A stretch of DNA of 64,000 nt, taken from positions 950,501-1,014,500 of the forward strand of contig VWND01000010.1 of assembly GCA_009599575.1 (NCBI GenBank). The letters are read 5' to 3'. The notes beneath the pieces are model-generated. The model was not told where the DNA came from and did no database searches. It saw only the letters and a list, made by a program, of their open reading frames with translations. The translations under genes were made by a program, and so were the position numbers. The DNA comes from Blumeriella jaapii. Taxonomy: Eukaryota; Ascomycota; Leotiomycetes; Helotiales; Drepanopezizaceae. Below, one piece after another: positions 45,462 to 58,077 of the stretch. Numbering within the stretch: position 1 is the first letter of the stretch; the number at the start of each line of letters is the position of its first letter.

Positions 45462-47068
45462 AGAGACCTGGGCCGTGGCTTCAATGCCCCAACTACCTGG
45501 CATGCAGCTCACACATCCTCGCGACTCTAGCGTGGAGGTGCAGGCGGACGGCATTATCTCGCAGAAGCGGAGAACCCTGTACATGAGTAACGCGCACGAT
45601 TTACTGTACAGTATGATGTACATACTGTGTAGGAATAAAGAGTTGAGCCAACCCTTCTCCATGACAGGGTGTATGGCGGCAAGCGCCTTTGCCTGACATT
45701 ATTGGCCGACAGCTCTCCCAATTCTCCGGTTCATGCTGCGGTACGATACTGGGTCCACAGACATAGCCGACCGATCCGATCAGGCCGATCGACGAACAGC
45801 GCGGGCGACGCGCGGTCGTACTTATCTGCATCTGCATCGCTTCCTGAATCGTGATCCCCATCCCACTGTTGCACGGCGTTGAGTGGCGTGCGTGTACCGG
45901 TATATGCACGTATGAAAGCGTATGTGGTGAAATAACGTTGTCTGCCATCGGAGAGATGTCCGGACAGAGGAGAGGGGTGCTAGGATTGTGTACGTTGTGT
46001 GCTAGGCTGATGAGTGGGTGGTTTGTATTGTAGGTAAAATGAAAAGGAAACATCTGGTTATTGATTGTTCTTGCAGTCCTACGTCCGGCTACGTCTTTTG
46101 ATTCTGGGGACTTGGAGTTGTTAAGTGAAATCTGTCGTTCAGCAAGCTTATACTTGTTTTTCCAGCGTCAAATTTCTCATTAGTTTGAGGAATGAAAGAT
46201 TTTCGGGCTTTAGTTTCGCTTGGTTAATTCTCCTTTTTTGGGGTTTTAATTGCGTTTGTTTGTCGCTATCATGCATCGAATGGCCGTGACCCTTCTTGTC
46301 AGAAGTCCCTTTAATATCCAGATAGCATTTCCTCTTCATACCATCTAGCTCACGGGATGGATATGAAGTGTCATGACTCTGCATTATTTTTGGTCTTTGA
46401 TAGACGAATCCTATGATTCAAACACTTTTTGCCTTGTGAAAAGCTATCTACTTGCCTCGAGACTTAACTCATCTCGTCCATTCTGCTTTCCTCGCTTTTG
46501 GAAAAGCAATAGCGGGTGCGTGAATCCCAATGAATCAAATTATTCTTGGTCTTCTCCTCTTAATTCATCAAATCGTAAGACCCTCGGCTGCCTTTGATTC
46601 ACTGCCTTCGATTCACTGCGCTTCTTCACTCACCAGTCCACCCAGCCCCCCCCCCTCCCTTTCCTACAAAAGCCCGTATTTCTTCTCCGTTTTCAAACTC
46701 CCCAGCCACTTCCACCATCTCGATAATCATACATCCACAATCTCTAACCCCAACTACCAACTATCTCTACCACAGTTACTTCACCTAAACATCCCAGAGC
46801 CAAACCAAACCAAACCTCTTAAACATACACACTTCCTACCGCCGCCACCACCCACCTCATCTTCAACCCAGGCCTATGTCTCAACTCCAACGCATTCCGC
46901 CGAGAATGGGGTCGGTTAGAAGGTGGATCTGCTGCTACTGCGCCCGGTACTCGTGGTACACTACCTGGCCGGTCTTGCGCGCGTTCTGCAGGTCTTGTGG
47001 CCATTCGAGGTGTGAATATTGTGGAATAGAGGACTTCTGAAACGGAAGGAGCGAGTGTTGAGGCGAGA

Positions 47069-47084
47069 GGGGGGGGGGGGGGGG
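47069..47084. repeat. Poly-G run (16 nt)
   Basis: An uninterrupted run of 16 G. Confidence 0.95.
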
Positions 47085-48231
47085 TGAGGTTGAGCGTGAG
47101 GCGGAGCAGGGGAATTGGGAATAAACTAGGGGCTACGTTGACGTTTATATTTGCATACATATTGAGTGGGGGGGCGAAAGGGTCGCGAGCGTGGAGCCGA
47201 TCGTTACTGTCTGCTGTACAGTAGAAGAGGAGAGCGAATCGATGATGTTCCCAGCGTCTTTGCCTATATATGATGATGATGGTGATGATTTTGCTATTAA
47301 AGAAATGAAGCCCTCGAGAAAAAGCAGTTGCGTGAAAGAACTGTGCGACAGTGTCCGCCATTGCGTATATCTCTAACTGTTAATGGAAGATTACATTGCT
47401 GAATAATTTTTATCGGTTCCGGCTTTGGGTGCTGTATCTTGTTGATACACTTAAACCCCTCGCTCGATCAAACAGCAGAGCGGACACGCTAGTGGTCCAT
47501 GGTTACGCTCAAAATAGATGCACCATGACTTTCGAAGTCCTTATAGCGAAAGAGGGGATCTGGACGGGGGCGGGTCCTTAGGAAAATCGTCGTCATGGTT
47601 ACTTAAACGAGTTTAGAAACAATTCACAAGTTCAACACTTGACGACATGGCACCAACACTTAAACTCGGCACTCGTATATAGCCAGAGGCTTGTACTATA
47701 GGTCTCTCTCTACATTGAAGGTGGATTATCTGACCTTCTGATGATTCCGGCGAGACCCACGTCAAACGAACACATAAAGCATTGTCACTTGCCATGCTTC
47801 GACTTTTCGCTCGCTAGTCACGAAGCACTAAGTTTAGCGATGACTTGATCCAGAACTTATTGTGGGTCCATTTCATATATAAGATGGTTGGTTAAAGACC
47901 GAAAATGATCGAAGTCGCAGTAACCGGTCTTTGTTGTACAGCATCTCTTTGTCGCTGGCCTATTTTTGATTCGAGTTTTGCAAGCAGACCGAACGGTAGG
48001 TAAGCTTCCACACGGCTATTTTCAGTTCTCAACAGTTTTAAAGAGTAAATCGTTTGAATGTTTTTGTTTTCTTGATTCGATTCCATTGTTCCTGTACAAT
48101 GGCATTCAAGCTTGAAATCAACAATTCTTGCAACTTTCTTTGGTACACACAGGTTGTCTTTCTTCGACACTTTCATTCAAGAGTGGGCAAAAAACAAAGG
48201 GCTCTTGTCAAAAGGGGCCTCAACTTGCTGT

Positions 48232-48239
48232 ATAAATAG
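48232..48239 (+). promoter_or_regulatory. TATA-like box upstream of the zinc-knuckle gene
   Basis: TATAAATA sits about 180 bp upstream of the ATG at 48418, with a pyrimidine-rich leader (CACTTCTCTGCTTC...) between them. Good consensus and spacing, but no direct evidence of use. Confidence 0.5.
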
Positions 48240-48417
48240 CAGTACGTTTCCAAGTGCCTAGAGCCAGATCAGATCCAATCCGCACAACCACTTCTCTGCT
48301 TCAACTTTGCTTTTCGTCGCGTTCTTGCTTGTTTGCTATCCACTTCAATCCTTACATTCTTCTACAAGATATTTGATATTTGCTTCCAAGATCCGAATTC
48401 TTTATCAGGCTTAAAAG

Positions 48418-49128
48418 ATGGCTGGACGAGTACATAAAAGCTACGGAGGCGGTCGAGGAAGAGTAGCCGGCGCAGGCGCCATAGGTAAATCGTGCAACAA
48501 TTGCCATAAGGTTGGGCATTTGGCAGCAGACTGTCGTTCTACAAGAGGGACCATCCCAAAGAAGTGCACTAAATGTGGCAAGAACGGTCATTTCGCTTCT
48601 GATTGTAGGAGCGGCCGAGGTGGCTTCGGGAAGACTTTCTCCTGCACCAATTGCAACATGAACAACCACATCACAGCTAACTGCACCAGGAAGAATTCAA
48701 CCCAACCAACCTTCCACGCTACATCCAGAGGCAGTACGAGACCATGCCGGCACTGCTTTCAGATGCACAGGGACAACGACTGTCCTACGAAGGGCTATGT
48801 TAACGGCGGAGGCAGTGCCCCCTACGAGGACAGCCCCATGGAGGACGTGTTCAGAAAGTCGCACTTCGATCTTGCGTGCAGACACTGCGGAGGCCAAAAC
48901 TACGCTAACAACCGATTCGCGATGCCCGCTGAGCCGACGAAGTCACTCTGGAACGCAGCCTACGACATCGAGGAGGAGTTCGACCACGGCGAATTTTTCC
49001 GTCGCTATGGATGCGTGGACAGCAACAGCTACACTGTGCTCTACAATGCCCTGGTCCCTTTGGTGCAGTACTTGCAGAAAGTGAGTCAGGTGGATATGGA
49101 TGGGGATGTTATCATGACGACAGACTAG
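48418..49128 (+). CDS. CCHC zinc-knuckle protein
   Basis: Single exon, 236 residues. Three standard knuckles of the CX2CX4HX4C form are at Cys26-Cys39, Cys50-Cys63 and Cys76-Cys89. A shortened one, CX2CX3HX4C, is at Cys110-Cys122, and an isolated CRHC pair is at 154-157. The N-terminus is Gly/Arg-rich (GGGRGRVAGAG) and linkers carry RGG-like segments. The C-terminal 75 residues are acidic and helical and lack zinc ligands. CCHC knuckles bind single-stranded nucleic acid. Cellular relatives include Gis2/CNBP-type proteins, but the long C-terminal part differs, and a domesticated retroelement Gag is an alternative. No reverse transcriptase or LTR lies nearby. Function is unknown beyond likely RNA or ssDNA binding. 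Confidence 0.85.
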   Translation: MAGRVHKSYGGGRGRVAGAGAIGKSCNNCHKVGHLAADCRSTRGTIPKKCTKCGKNGHFASDCRSGRGGFGKTFSCTNCNMNNHITANCTRKNSTQPTFHATSRGSTRPCRHCFQMHRDNDCPTKGYVNGGGSAPYEDSPMEDVFRKSHFDLACRHCGGQNYANNRFAMPAEPTKSLWNAAYDIEEEFDHGEFFRRYGCVDSNSYTVLYNALVPLVQYLQKVSQVDMDGDVIMTTD

Positions 49129-50196
49129 ATTGGGCAAGTATGGAAGGTAAGTATGGCTAAGGGCTGGACCCGAAGTCCTTAATAGCAGGAATTGAGAGGA
49201 TTTTCTATCCCGGTATTTGACTCCGATGGATATGGTTTGTACAAAAAGTGATGCATGTGTGACCTCAAACTTTGATATGGCTCCCAGTTGAGGGTAAGCC
49301 AACTTGGGGGTGAGCCAACTACTTGTGAGATGGGCGTTTGATAAACCGAACTGGGGTTGTTCAGTGTGAGTGCCTCGCGAGATATCATAAGCTTCAAGTA
49401 GAAAACCGCCGAAGTTGAAGCGGGCTTTTACGGGCACAGGAGCACAATATCAAGCTGGCTATGCGTTGACTATCGAGTATAACTGTAGACACCAGCGAGA
49501 TCTAAGCACCAGACCTTTCTTGACATGGTTGGCAAGAGTAGCTCACCCGAATTACCTCTTTTCCCAGCCTCTGTATAAGAAATTGGCATGTGTTCGATGT
49601 AGATGAATTGGGCTACTCTTCCTTTTTCTACCTATGAGCCATTTATCAAGCCATTTATCTCATAGTGTGAAGTGCGGACCTTTTTAACCTGGCCTCGGTT
49701 CGACGTTGAATGTTCTCGGTTACACTCCTTTGTTAGGTTAACCAAAACAAAGCTGGACAAAGGCTACCATACTCTGAATTGCCTTCATTCCATTCTTATT
49801 CGCAGTGAACTCTGCCTCTCGACTGGTCGCTTCGAATAGTAATCTTTCGCGACGGCTCGTTGTCAAGAGAGATTTCCTTCAGGCAGTGCATGACTCTCGA
49901 TGCGGGGTTAAGCGCCATCTAGGGTCCTTTTCAAATCCTACCGTCGTGACGTTGGTTCACATTAGCAGCATGTAGAAGCTCCAAATCCCCGAGACCCTAG
50001 CTGGATGTGGCTGATCAACTTGCCCGGAAACTTGTTCCTCGAAAGAGATCAGCCGTCGTCATCAACCCTTGCCATGATGGCTTATAGATTCTAGAACAAC
50101 TGTGAAATACAAAGTGACACACACACCTGTCCCTCATCCTTGCAATATCCATGATATTACAGCCTACTTAGAAATTCTAACAACATCCTCAGCACC
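49129..50196. other. Intergenic region
   Basis: About 1.1 kb. Short frames only, with no domain or RNA gene recognised. The right end is the aquaporin promoter. Confidence 0.5.
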
Positions 50197-51303
50197 ATGC
50201 TGTCCGCTCATCCAGGGCACCACAACGAGAGCCAGGTTGCGAAAGCAGTCGCCAATGGCATCCGAGGCTCTCTCAAGGCGCTTCCAGTCAAAATCCGCGG
50301 CCATGTCGTGGCCGTGATCGGCGAGTTCGTCGGTACATTGCTCTTCCTCTTCTTCGCCTTTGCCGGGACCCAGGTCGCGAACGTGTCGTCGAACCCCAAC
50401 ACGGGCGACACGGTCATCACCACCACTGCGCAGAAGACGCCCCAGCAACTGCTGTACATCAGTCTCGCGTTCGGCTTTTCCCTCGCCATCAACGCGTGGA
50501 CGTTCTTCCGAATCTCCGGCGGCCTGTTCAGTAAGTCGCTCGCTGCCCGATCCAATGGGCGAAACCTCAACGTGTGTTCAAAGTAGCGAGGCTGATGTCC
50601 ACCTCGCAGATCCCGCCGTCACGGTGGGAATGTACCTTATTGGCGCCATTGATTTTCTCCGCGCCGTCCTGCTCTTCGTGACGCAGATCGTAGCTGCTAT
50701 CGCCGCGGCAGCGATCGTGTCGGGCCTGTTCACGGGTGGGTTGAACGTGAGCACGACGCTCAGCACGACGACCACGGTCGCGCAGGGCGTCATCATCGAG
50801 ATGATCCTGACCATGGCCCTCGTCTTCACCATCTTCATGCTCGCGGCTGAGAAACACGCGGGCAACTTCATTGCGCCCGTGGGCATTGGCCTCTGCCTTT
50901 TCGTCGCAGAGCTCACCGGTAAGCTGGCTTCATTCCCAACTTCCTCTTTGATGAAGCAGTGCATCCCAAGCTGAAAGTGGTAAACAAAGGCGTTTTCTGG
51001 ACTGGCGGCTCGCTCAATCCCGCGCGATCGTTCGGGCCCGCAGTCATCATCCGCTCTTTCGAAGACACGCATTGGATCTACTGGGTCGGGCCGTTCGCCG
51101 GCTCGATCCTCGCGACGCTGATGTTCAAGCTCATCAAGGCGCTCGAGTATACTACGGTCAACGGGGAGGGCGCGGGAGAGGAGAAAAAGCCGATTGATAT
51201 CGAGAGTCAGTCCGTTGCGGACAAGTCGCGCGGCGCTGCAGATCCGGGACTGGGCAGTGTGGCGTATACGACTGATGCTCAGGATCTTGAAAAGGCTGAC
51301 TGA
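50197..51303 (+). CDS. Aquaporin (MIP family)
   Basis: CDS is join(50197..50530,50610..50918,50990..51303), 318 residues, six predicted helices with cytosolic termini. Both half-helix signatures are intact: ISGGLFNPAVTVG (NPA at 112-114, created across the first splice junction) and TGGSLNPARSFGPAV (NPA at 224-226 followed by the selectivity-filter Arg227). No Asp follows the second NPAR, and SLNPARSFGP is the water-channel form, so an orthodox aquaporin is more likely than an aquaglyceroporin. The N-terminus is short and the C-terminal tail of about 60 residues is acidic and polar. Known family role: water (sometimes H2O2 or CO2) flow across plasma or vacuolar membranes. Confidence 0.94.
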
Positions 51304-53915
51304 GCAGGATGTGTAAGGTTGTTATGAACTGGATGAAGTGATGAAAGCGTGGCGAAAAGTGGTTTTGTGGATTTCTTGTATATCGCGTTGCTTTGGGTGT
51401 TTCTCAAGTCGAGCAATATGTTTTGGCTGGTAGTCTCCTTGCAGTGTTACTTGTTTTGATTCTCAGGTGGGTCTGACATGCGTCGGTTATTCTAAGCGAG
51501 TGCATGTTCCCTTCGACTATCTTCGAATTCTCAATCCTGAACAACATCCGCTTTATGGCTATAGCATGTATCCAAATAGATGCTTTCCATATACGTTATC
51601 TCAAGCAACAGGAGTTGTTTTTTAGCAAGTACTGGGCATTTTCAAAAGTAATTTCAGCAACTAAATCTCGAAGCCAAGCCCGCTTCGGAAATCATTGCAA
51701 TTAAGCACAATTCTCAATGCCACCATTCTATCTCAAAGTCAGGCAGAATCTAGATTCATTTCCGCACTGAGGAAGTTATGGTTTCTCAATGAAATGCTTA
51801 AAAGGTTCTGCCCAAAACAGACCCAAAAGAAATGACCTCTCTCCAACCACGTATCAAACCGCACTATTCAAAACATGGCATAATCAGACTTCTAGCTTCT
51901 ATAAACGTAATCATATACGTTACATAACTCCTAACAGATAATTAATCACTCTCAAAAGAAACTCATACTTCCCCCATAGCTCACGAACATTCGCCATTCA
52001 ATTCGGCCTCCCCTTCACGCCCCATGGCATTTTCTCCTTGAGGAGGGAGGAGGGAGGTTTTTTGGGGAGCGGTAGGTTGTTTGTGTGTACCATGTGAGTG
52101 TTGCACCTCTCAATCTTCTTCGGACTTCCTCTGCACAGCAACAGCTTCTCTCCCCAAACAATCGCCTCGCTTCGGCAACGATACGCTGATCACCCCTCCC
52201 ACCCACCACTTCCACCGTCACGCATACACGCACACACGCACACAAATCTCCCTCTGCCTCCTCGTCAACAGTCCTGGGGCCAGCTTTGCGATACGTGCGT
52301 GCTGGCTTCGATCCACCAATCCAAAGTTCACAGCATACTGGTCGGAGAACCGTATGCCAACTGTGATTGTTTATCTCCGACACGACGTCGTGGAGGAAGA
52401 TTGTCGAGCATCGCATGCCGAACCGCCAGGAGAGGAGAGGCATCTGGCTGTATACTAGAATCACGCTGTTCAACACCAATGGGCGCCTCATGGACAAGAT
52501 GCCCCTTCGGAATGTGAGAGACGAGCTGAGCTACTTCACGTGTAAGAAGCAGTACTCGGATTCGGCGGACCACCCGCGGACTTGGGCCGACGTCCACACG
52601 AGGATGGCTGAGGAGGGTGGCTGAGGAGGGATGGAAGGAGTGTGATGACTTTTGCGAGAAGGTTGCCATCCCGAAAGTATTAGGTGCACGAGAAGGCCAG
52701 ACTGGCGGGCACCTCGGTCCTTTGTGGAGGGATGTAGACTAGCTGTGGGCGTGTCTGACGTGCCCAGCTTTGTGGGAGGGGGAGGAGACACACAGTGCTG
52801 GGTGACAGAATTGCTCACATGGTAAAGCCCGATCGAGACTCGAATGTTCTCTGCTTTGCTCTAGGCCGCGAGGAAGAGAGGTGACGACTTGCGAGCGGGA
52901 AACAACGAATATTCAAACACAAGTACTGTGCATATCCACGTAGAGGAAAACGGACAGGTCTCGAGAAGAGTAGAAAACACCAAAACATGGACTTGAGGGG
53001 CAATTGAAAGCCATCGAGCAACTACCAGATCCTGCCAAACATGGTCGGTCCCTCGTGATCTCTGTCCTCAAATCTACCACGGTCAACTTCCCTGACAAGA
53101 TAACCACAGCTGATCTCAGATCACAATTTAGAGACAAAGAATGTGAGAAGAGGTACAGTATATCAAATATTCAGGCAGGAAGTTAAAGTCTAGACACTGT
53201 CTGCCACCATCCAGAGCAGCGAACGAAGTCCAAGGATTCGGTAAAACTTGCCACCAAAATGATCTACAGGGTGGGCCGTCAGACCTCGCCGACTACTTAC
53301 AGTACTTCGTATAATGGAAAAGTTATGTAGAATTCTAGTCAGTACATAAACCCCGGCTCTACTGGTGCCGATCAGATAGATACTTGGCCACGCTGCTTTT
53401 TATCATTGGGTCGTGCTTTTCCAAAAGCCCCCTGGCAATCAAATTTTGAGAGTGAATCAGAATAGCGTTTAGACCGAGAATCAACAATAGTTCGAGTGTG
53501 TACGTACGATCTAGTCAGCACACTGTACAGGTCTGGAAAACGCTGCAGCATTTACTCCTCGCGCTAACAGCAAGCGAGTGTCCTCTGTGAATGGACCCAG
53601 CTGAGGACCAGGCCTCGGGGATTTCGAAAACAACGGATTTTTTTTGGCTTTTTTGTTTTTCTTCGTACCCTCGTAAAGCGCTTGTGATGAGAGCAGCCGT
53701 GGAAGGGGAACACGAACTGAAACACGGTCAAAAAACGGACCCGGTAACGCGGGATTTTCTGGGTGAAAGCTTAAAATGCTGCGCTCCCACGTTGGGGTCC
53801 AGTTTTTATATCGTTTGACTTTGGGACAGCCATCACCAAGCCCGATTGGGTGTAAGCTGAGACTTGGGAGAAAGCGTAACGTGTGAAGTGACAAGAGCTG
53901 GGTTTGAAGTTCGGA

Positions 53916-53933
53916 ACATACTGTACAGTATGT
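53916..53933. repeat. 18-bp perfect palindrome ACATACTGTACAGTATGT
   Basis: Self-complementary over 18 bp and followed by ACATAG. It shares the core TACTGTACAGTA with the palindrome at 31971. Confidence 0.95.
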
Positions 53934-54569
53934 ACATAGCTACACTTGACGGATCCCAGGTATGGAGATGGGCATGCTCATGAGGATGGAAATGAGAGAT
54001 GCCGGTTGCTCCACGACTGGAGAGAGCAAAGGAGAATCCTTGGACGCCGTAGTTGCTCCAACCGTGTTCAGGAGAAACGATCGTGTCTAGACTTGAGGAT
54101 CATAGGTATGTACTGTACTGCTCTCGGGTTGGGATCAATCGTGTTTGAGAGATCGACGACGAGCACGAAGTCGGAATCCGTTCGAGAAAGGCGAGCGGAG
54201 CATTCACACTACCTATCTTGCGATAGGAGTATGGGCATACAATAACATCTTTGTCGGCACCGATCGAAGGATATGCTCTGTATGGCAACAAAGACGGGAA
54301 AGCACAGCAGTGCACTATTATATATGCCTAGGGATCGCCGAACGTTCTGGGCGAAGCCTCGAGGAAGCTTTAGATCTTCGTACTGCTGACCAGCACAGAC
54401 AGCACAGACGAGGAAGAACAAGGAGCCAGCCAATATGGACCGCTGGGCGGCAATTTCAGAGCGTTTCATTCATGATAGGGGGCTGGGGGCTCCTGGCGCA
54501 ACCTGCAAGCACTGGAAGTCAGTCGGGTTACCGAGCTCCACCGCAGATGGTCCATAGTCGGTTTTCACC

Positions 54570-54587
54570 TACAGTACATGTACTGTA
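54570..54587. repeat. 18-bp perfect palindrome TACAGTACATGTACTGTA
   Basis: Self-complementary over 18 bp. It lies within a 40-bp stretch made of repeated GTAC cores (TGTACAGTACATAGTACC follows). Confidence 0.95.
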
Positions 54588-55316
54588 TGTACAGTACATA
54601 GTACCTACTCACATGTACCCTTGTGTGTGTACTTGGGTACTGTATATACACAGAAGTCTGGCAAGAATGCTACAGCGGCGCTTGCTAGCCGCTTGCAAGT
54701 TGCAACGTTACGAGACTCGTGGACCTAACAAACCGTTGATTGTCTGACTCGATAGAATCCATGTTGGTCAGTCTTTGTCTTTTGTCCTGCCGCCCCGCGC
54801 TCGAAGTTTGCTGAAACAAGCCGTTTGGGAGGAAAGCATTCACCATTCAGCGCGGAGGCAGCTTTGCGGTCGTCTCTTTGTTTCCTGCGCGACAAAGGGG
54901 AGCCGGCCATTCGACGATGGAAAGTCAATCAGTCCATACTCACGCAACTCGCTGGCTGGCTCTATTGAATCACAGGCAGACCGTGCTACCGCAGCGTCGT
55001 TGGGCAGATATAAGATTCGCCAGTTTCCCCTGAAAGCTGACGGTTGCAAAAGCCACAGCCAAGCGAAGCTCCAACACCCCCCCTCCCCACCCCCCCGCTT
55101 TGTTTTGCTTTGCTTTGCTTCTCTTCGACTTCGACCTCGACTTCGACTTTGACTTCAACTTCAACTTTCAACTCCAACTTCGACTTCGACCTCGACCTCC
55201 CTTACTCAACTCGACTCCCCATCTCCCTTCAGCCGAACTGAAGGCCCGAGTCCCTTACCGCTCAACTCCTCCACTCCCAGAGGGTGGAGAGACTTCGATC
55301 CCCCCACCCCGCCACC

Positions 55317-57209
55317 ATGAGCATCGTGAAGTGGTTCAAGAAGAAGAAGAGCAAGAACAATGTCTCCAGGGGCACCATCGAGGATTTCCAGATCTACGCG
55401 CAGTACGCCTGTGCCCCCCCCGTGTCGCGCCGCACCTTAGCAAAGCTTCCCGATTCCATCCTCGAGCGCATCTTCGCCTTCGTGTGCCCGCACGCCCAGG
55501 ATGAGACCTACGAGAGCTGCGAGGACTCCGGCGTCGAGGATACCTGCATGCTATGCGACCTGCGCGACCTGTCGCATTGCGCCCAAGTCTCGAAGAGGTG
55601 GAGGGCCGCCGCCGTCAACGTCTTGTAAGTAGCCCTCGCGGGCAGCAGCCTCATGGGGGCCGCGGCTGACACGCGGCGACGTAGATACTACAGTATTCGC
55701 ATCGATGCCGTCCACTACTGCCCGCTCGAAGACGACCTGGCCGAGAAGCGCAAACGGAAATCCTTCATGCGCCATAACCAGGAACCCGAAGACACGGCGG
55801 CCGCACGGCTGAAGTTTCTGGCGCGGACCCTTCACGACAACAAGGGCGGCTTTGCCTTGAACGTGCGATACCTCAAGACGCCGTACATGACCAGGGAGAC
55901 GTGCAAGCCCGACCTGGCGCGCGCAGTCTCATGTTGCCCCAATCTTCGATATCTCGATCTCCCCGAGGGCGTCTTCCAGGACGATGCCTCGTGCGCCACG
56001 TTGAAGCAGGAGATCCAGGGCAGATGTCCCGAGCTGAGAAAGATGGCATATATCCGGGGCTCGGAGAAGGGTCTCGAGGCGCTGGCCACGGGGCATCTGT
56101 GGCACCATCTAGAGGTTCTGGAGCTGGGGAAGTTGAACATCGATCCGACGGTCCTTCGACACGCCCTAGGATCTCTGCCGAATCTTCGCGCCCTCAAGGT
56201 CACCGACATGATGTCTTTCCACGACAAACTCCTCCAACAGAACGAATACCTCCCTCCCTTCCCCGCTCTCAACGAAATGATCTTCGATAACATCGCCAAC
56301 CTGACGGCAGATGGCATGGCTGGATACCTATCTCGCCCCGACGTACAGGAAACCCTCAAGACCTTGTCATTGACAGCAACAGGGATCCACCCCGACTCGT
56401 TACACCAAATTCTCGCTGTGGCGCCAAAACTGAAGAGCCTCTCGATCACGGAATCCGTCCTCACCTCCTTTCCAGCTATCGATGTTCCTCCCCTCTCGTC
56501 TAAATCGCTGGAAACCTTTCACTACGAAATTACGTCTGGCACTTCTGCCACTGCCTATGCAAACACCACGGCTAGTCACTATGCATACCTCACTAAATCG
56601 CTCATTTCTGGCGGGCTCCCGTCTTTGAAGGAGCTGTACGTTCGAGGTAAGGATTTCAGGAGAATCGGTACAGTATTACTGCTAACTGTGACAAGACCCC
56701 AACTTCGCCGAGACCCTTCTCGACCTCGCACCGCCTCGACCAAATTTCGCACTCGACCCCGACAATTTCACTCCTCCCAAGCCATTTGCCGGTCACCATC
56801 AGAGCCGACTCAGCTCCAACAACCCCTTTGCCCCGTCGCCCAAAGGGTAAGCCCACAACCATCAATCCCACATCAAAAATGATAACTAACCCGTGTCAGT
56901 CTCGGTCTCAAGCAAGAACTCCAAGTCTACAGCAAAGGCCTCGACGAGATGGAATGGAACTTTTCCCGAGTGCAACCGCCGGCCAACGGCCGCCGCCGCG
57001 GCAGCGTGTCCACCCCGCGACCCGTCAGCAGCTACGGCCTCACGGACAGCATGGGCCGCGGGTGGAACTCAGCCAGCGGCGGCGCTCGGCAAAGCGTCAT
57101 CGTCGGCAACGGCTTCGGCGGCTTCCTGGCCGTGCCTGCAGATGGCGGGCGGCCCAGCAGCTCGGCGGGCGAGCGGAAGAGAGGCAGCCAGTATGATATG
57201 TGGCGTTGA
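55317..57209 (+). CDS. F-box protein with leucine-rich region
   Basis: CDS is join(55317..55624,55685..56646,56696..56846,56900..57209), 576 residues. The start has a strong context (GCCACCATGA) and opens MSIVKWFKKKKSKNN. Residues about 41-105 form an F-box: LAKLPDSILERIFAFVC, then a Cys/acidic insert (CEDSGVEDTCMLC), then DLSHCAQVSKRWRAAAVNVL. The middle section is leucine-rich with LRR-like spacing (LRYLDLPEG, LEVLELGKLN, LRALKVTDMM, LKTLSLTAT, LKSLSIT). The C-terminal 130 residues are Ser/Gly/Arg-rich and probably disordered. F-box proteins recruit targets to SCF (Skp1-cullin) ubiquitin ligases; no target can be inferred. All four exons join in frame with GT..AG introns. Confidence 0.88.
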
Positions 57210-58077
57210 TGAGGACGGGGCTAGACTTGAGGGCTGGGGATGGGGTACATACATCAGATGCTTCTTTTCGGAGTTTGAACGGGAAAAGAGATGGGGGGAT
57301 GTTGATATGCTATTGGCGATGCGTGTATGTATAACGGAGGTTCCCCGGCCTTTCTCTCTATCGAGCGAGAGAAGAAGGCGGGTGGGAGGTGGTGGCCGGG
57401 ATTTTCTTTGTTCGCCTCTTCTTCTTCTCGATCTCCTTTGTATGTAGGTATACCCCCGGAGAAGCACAGTTCAATCAATGGATCTTTCAGCAAGCAAGCA
57501 TGTCTTGCCTCCCGCCGACGCGATCCAATGTCACACCAGATGTTGTGGCTCGCAGCCCAGGCAGGAGGCCAAGCTGCACTTGCACCACCCGCCCAAAATC
57601 CTCGCATCTTTGAAGATGGCAATTGCAGCAACTCGAGATGTGCCCTCTCGTTTCCCCTGTTTGGCTCAACTGTGTGGAGAAATCCTATCCTACAGTAGGT
57701 ACGCAGTGTGCATCTGATCGTGCCAAATTTCGAGGGGCGTTGGGTTGTTTGCTTTGGAAGAAGGACTGTGCTTTACGCGCCCCTTTCTCAAAGGGGGAAA
57801 AAAATAAAAATTCAGTGATTGATCATGATGATGATGATGGAAAGTAGTAGCTTCTCAGCCTGTAGACTCGAAATGTACTGACCGTACTATGCTGTGCTGT
57901 ACAGTATCAAACGAGGCCATTCATTACCAAAACTTGCTTTTCCTTGGGCTCCCGCGTGCATCTGCGACTTTGGAGAATTGATTAGGAGAAAAAAATGCCC
58001 AAAAAATGCCGGCCTCCCCACCAATAAGAGACATAAGGAAAATGAGACAGAGAGGAAAAAAAGAAGAAAAAAAATAT
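57210..58077. other. Intergenic region
   Basis: About 0.87 kb between the F-box gene and the tRNA. A run of CATGATGATGATG lies near 57823 and GCTGTACAGTATC near 57896. Nothing coding is supported. Confidence 0.45.

Larger units (their letters stand above)
45462..48417. other. Intergenic region
   Basis: About 3 kb with no supported gene. It contains TACTGTACAGTA at 45602-45613, pyrimidine-rich DNA at 46.6-46.9 kb, and a 16-nt G run at 47069. The right end carries the zinc-knuckle gene promoter with a TATA-like box. Confidence 0.5.
51304..55316. other. Intergenic region with clustered TACTGTAC palindromes
   Basis: About 4 kb without a supportable gene. Pairs of opposite-strand frames (52015..52497 with 52098..52517) and a 200-residue frame at 54145..54747 lack domains. 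Two 18-bp perfect palindromes (53916, 54570) occur. The last 200 bp before 55317 consist of CGACTT-type repeats and pyrimidine-rich leader. Confidence 0.5.

Noticed and set aside
52015..52517. Opposite-strand pair of about 140-160-codon frames
   Set aside because: Mutual shadows with no domain on either strand.
54145..54747. 200-codon plus-strand frame
   Set aside because: Contains the TACTGTAC palindromes, has no domain, and codon use is random.
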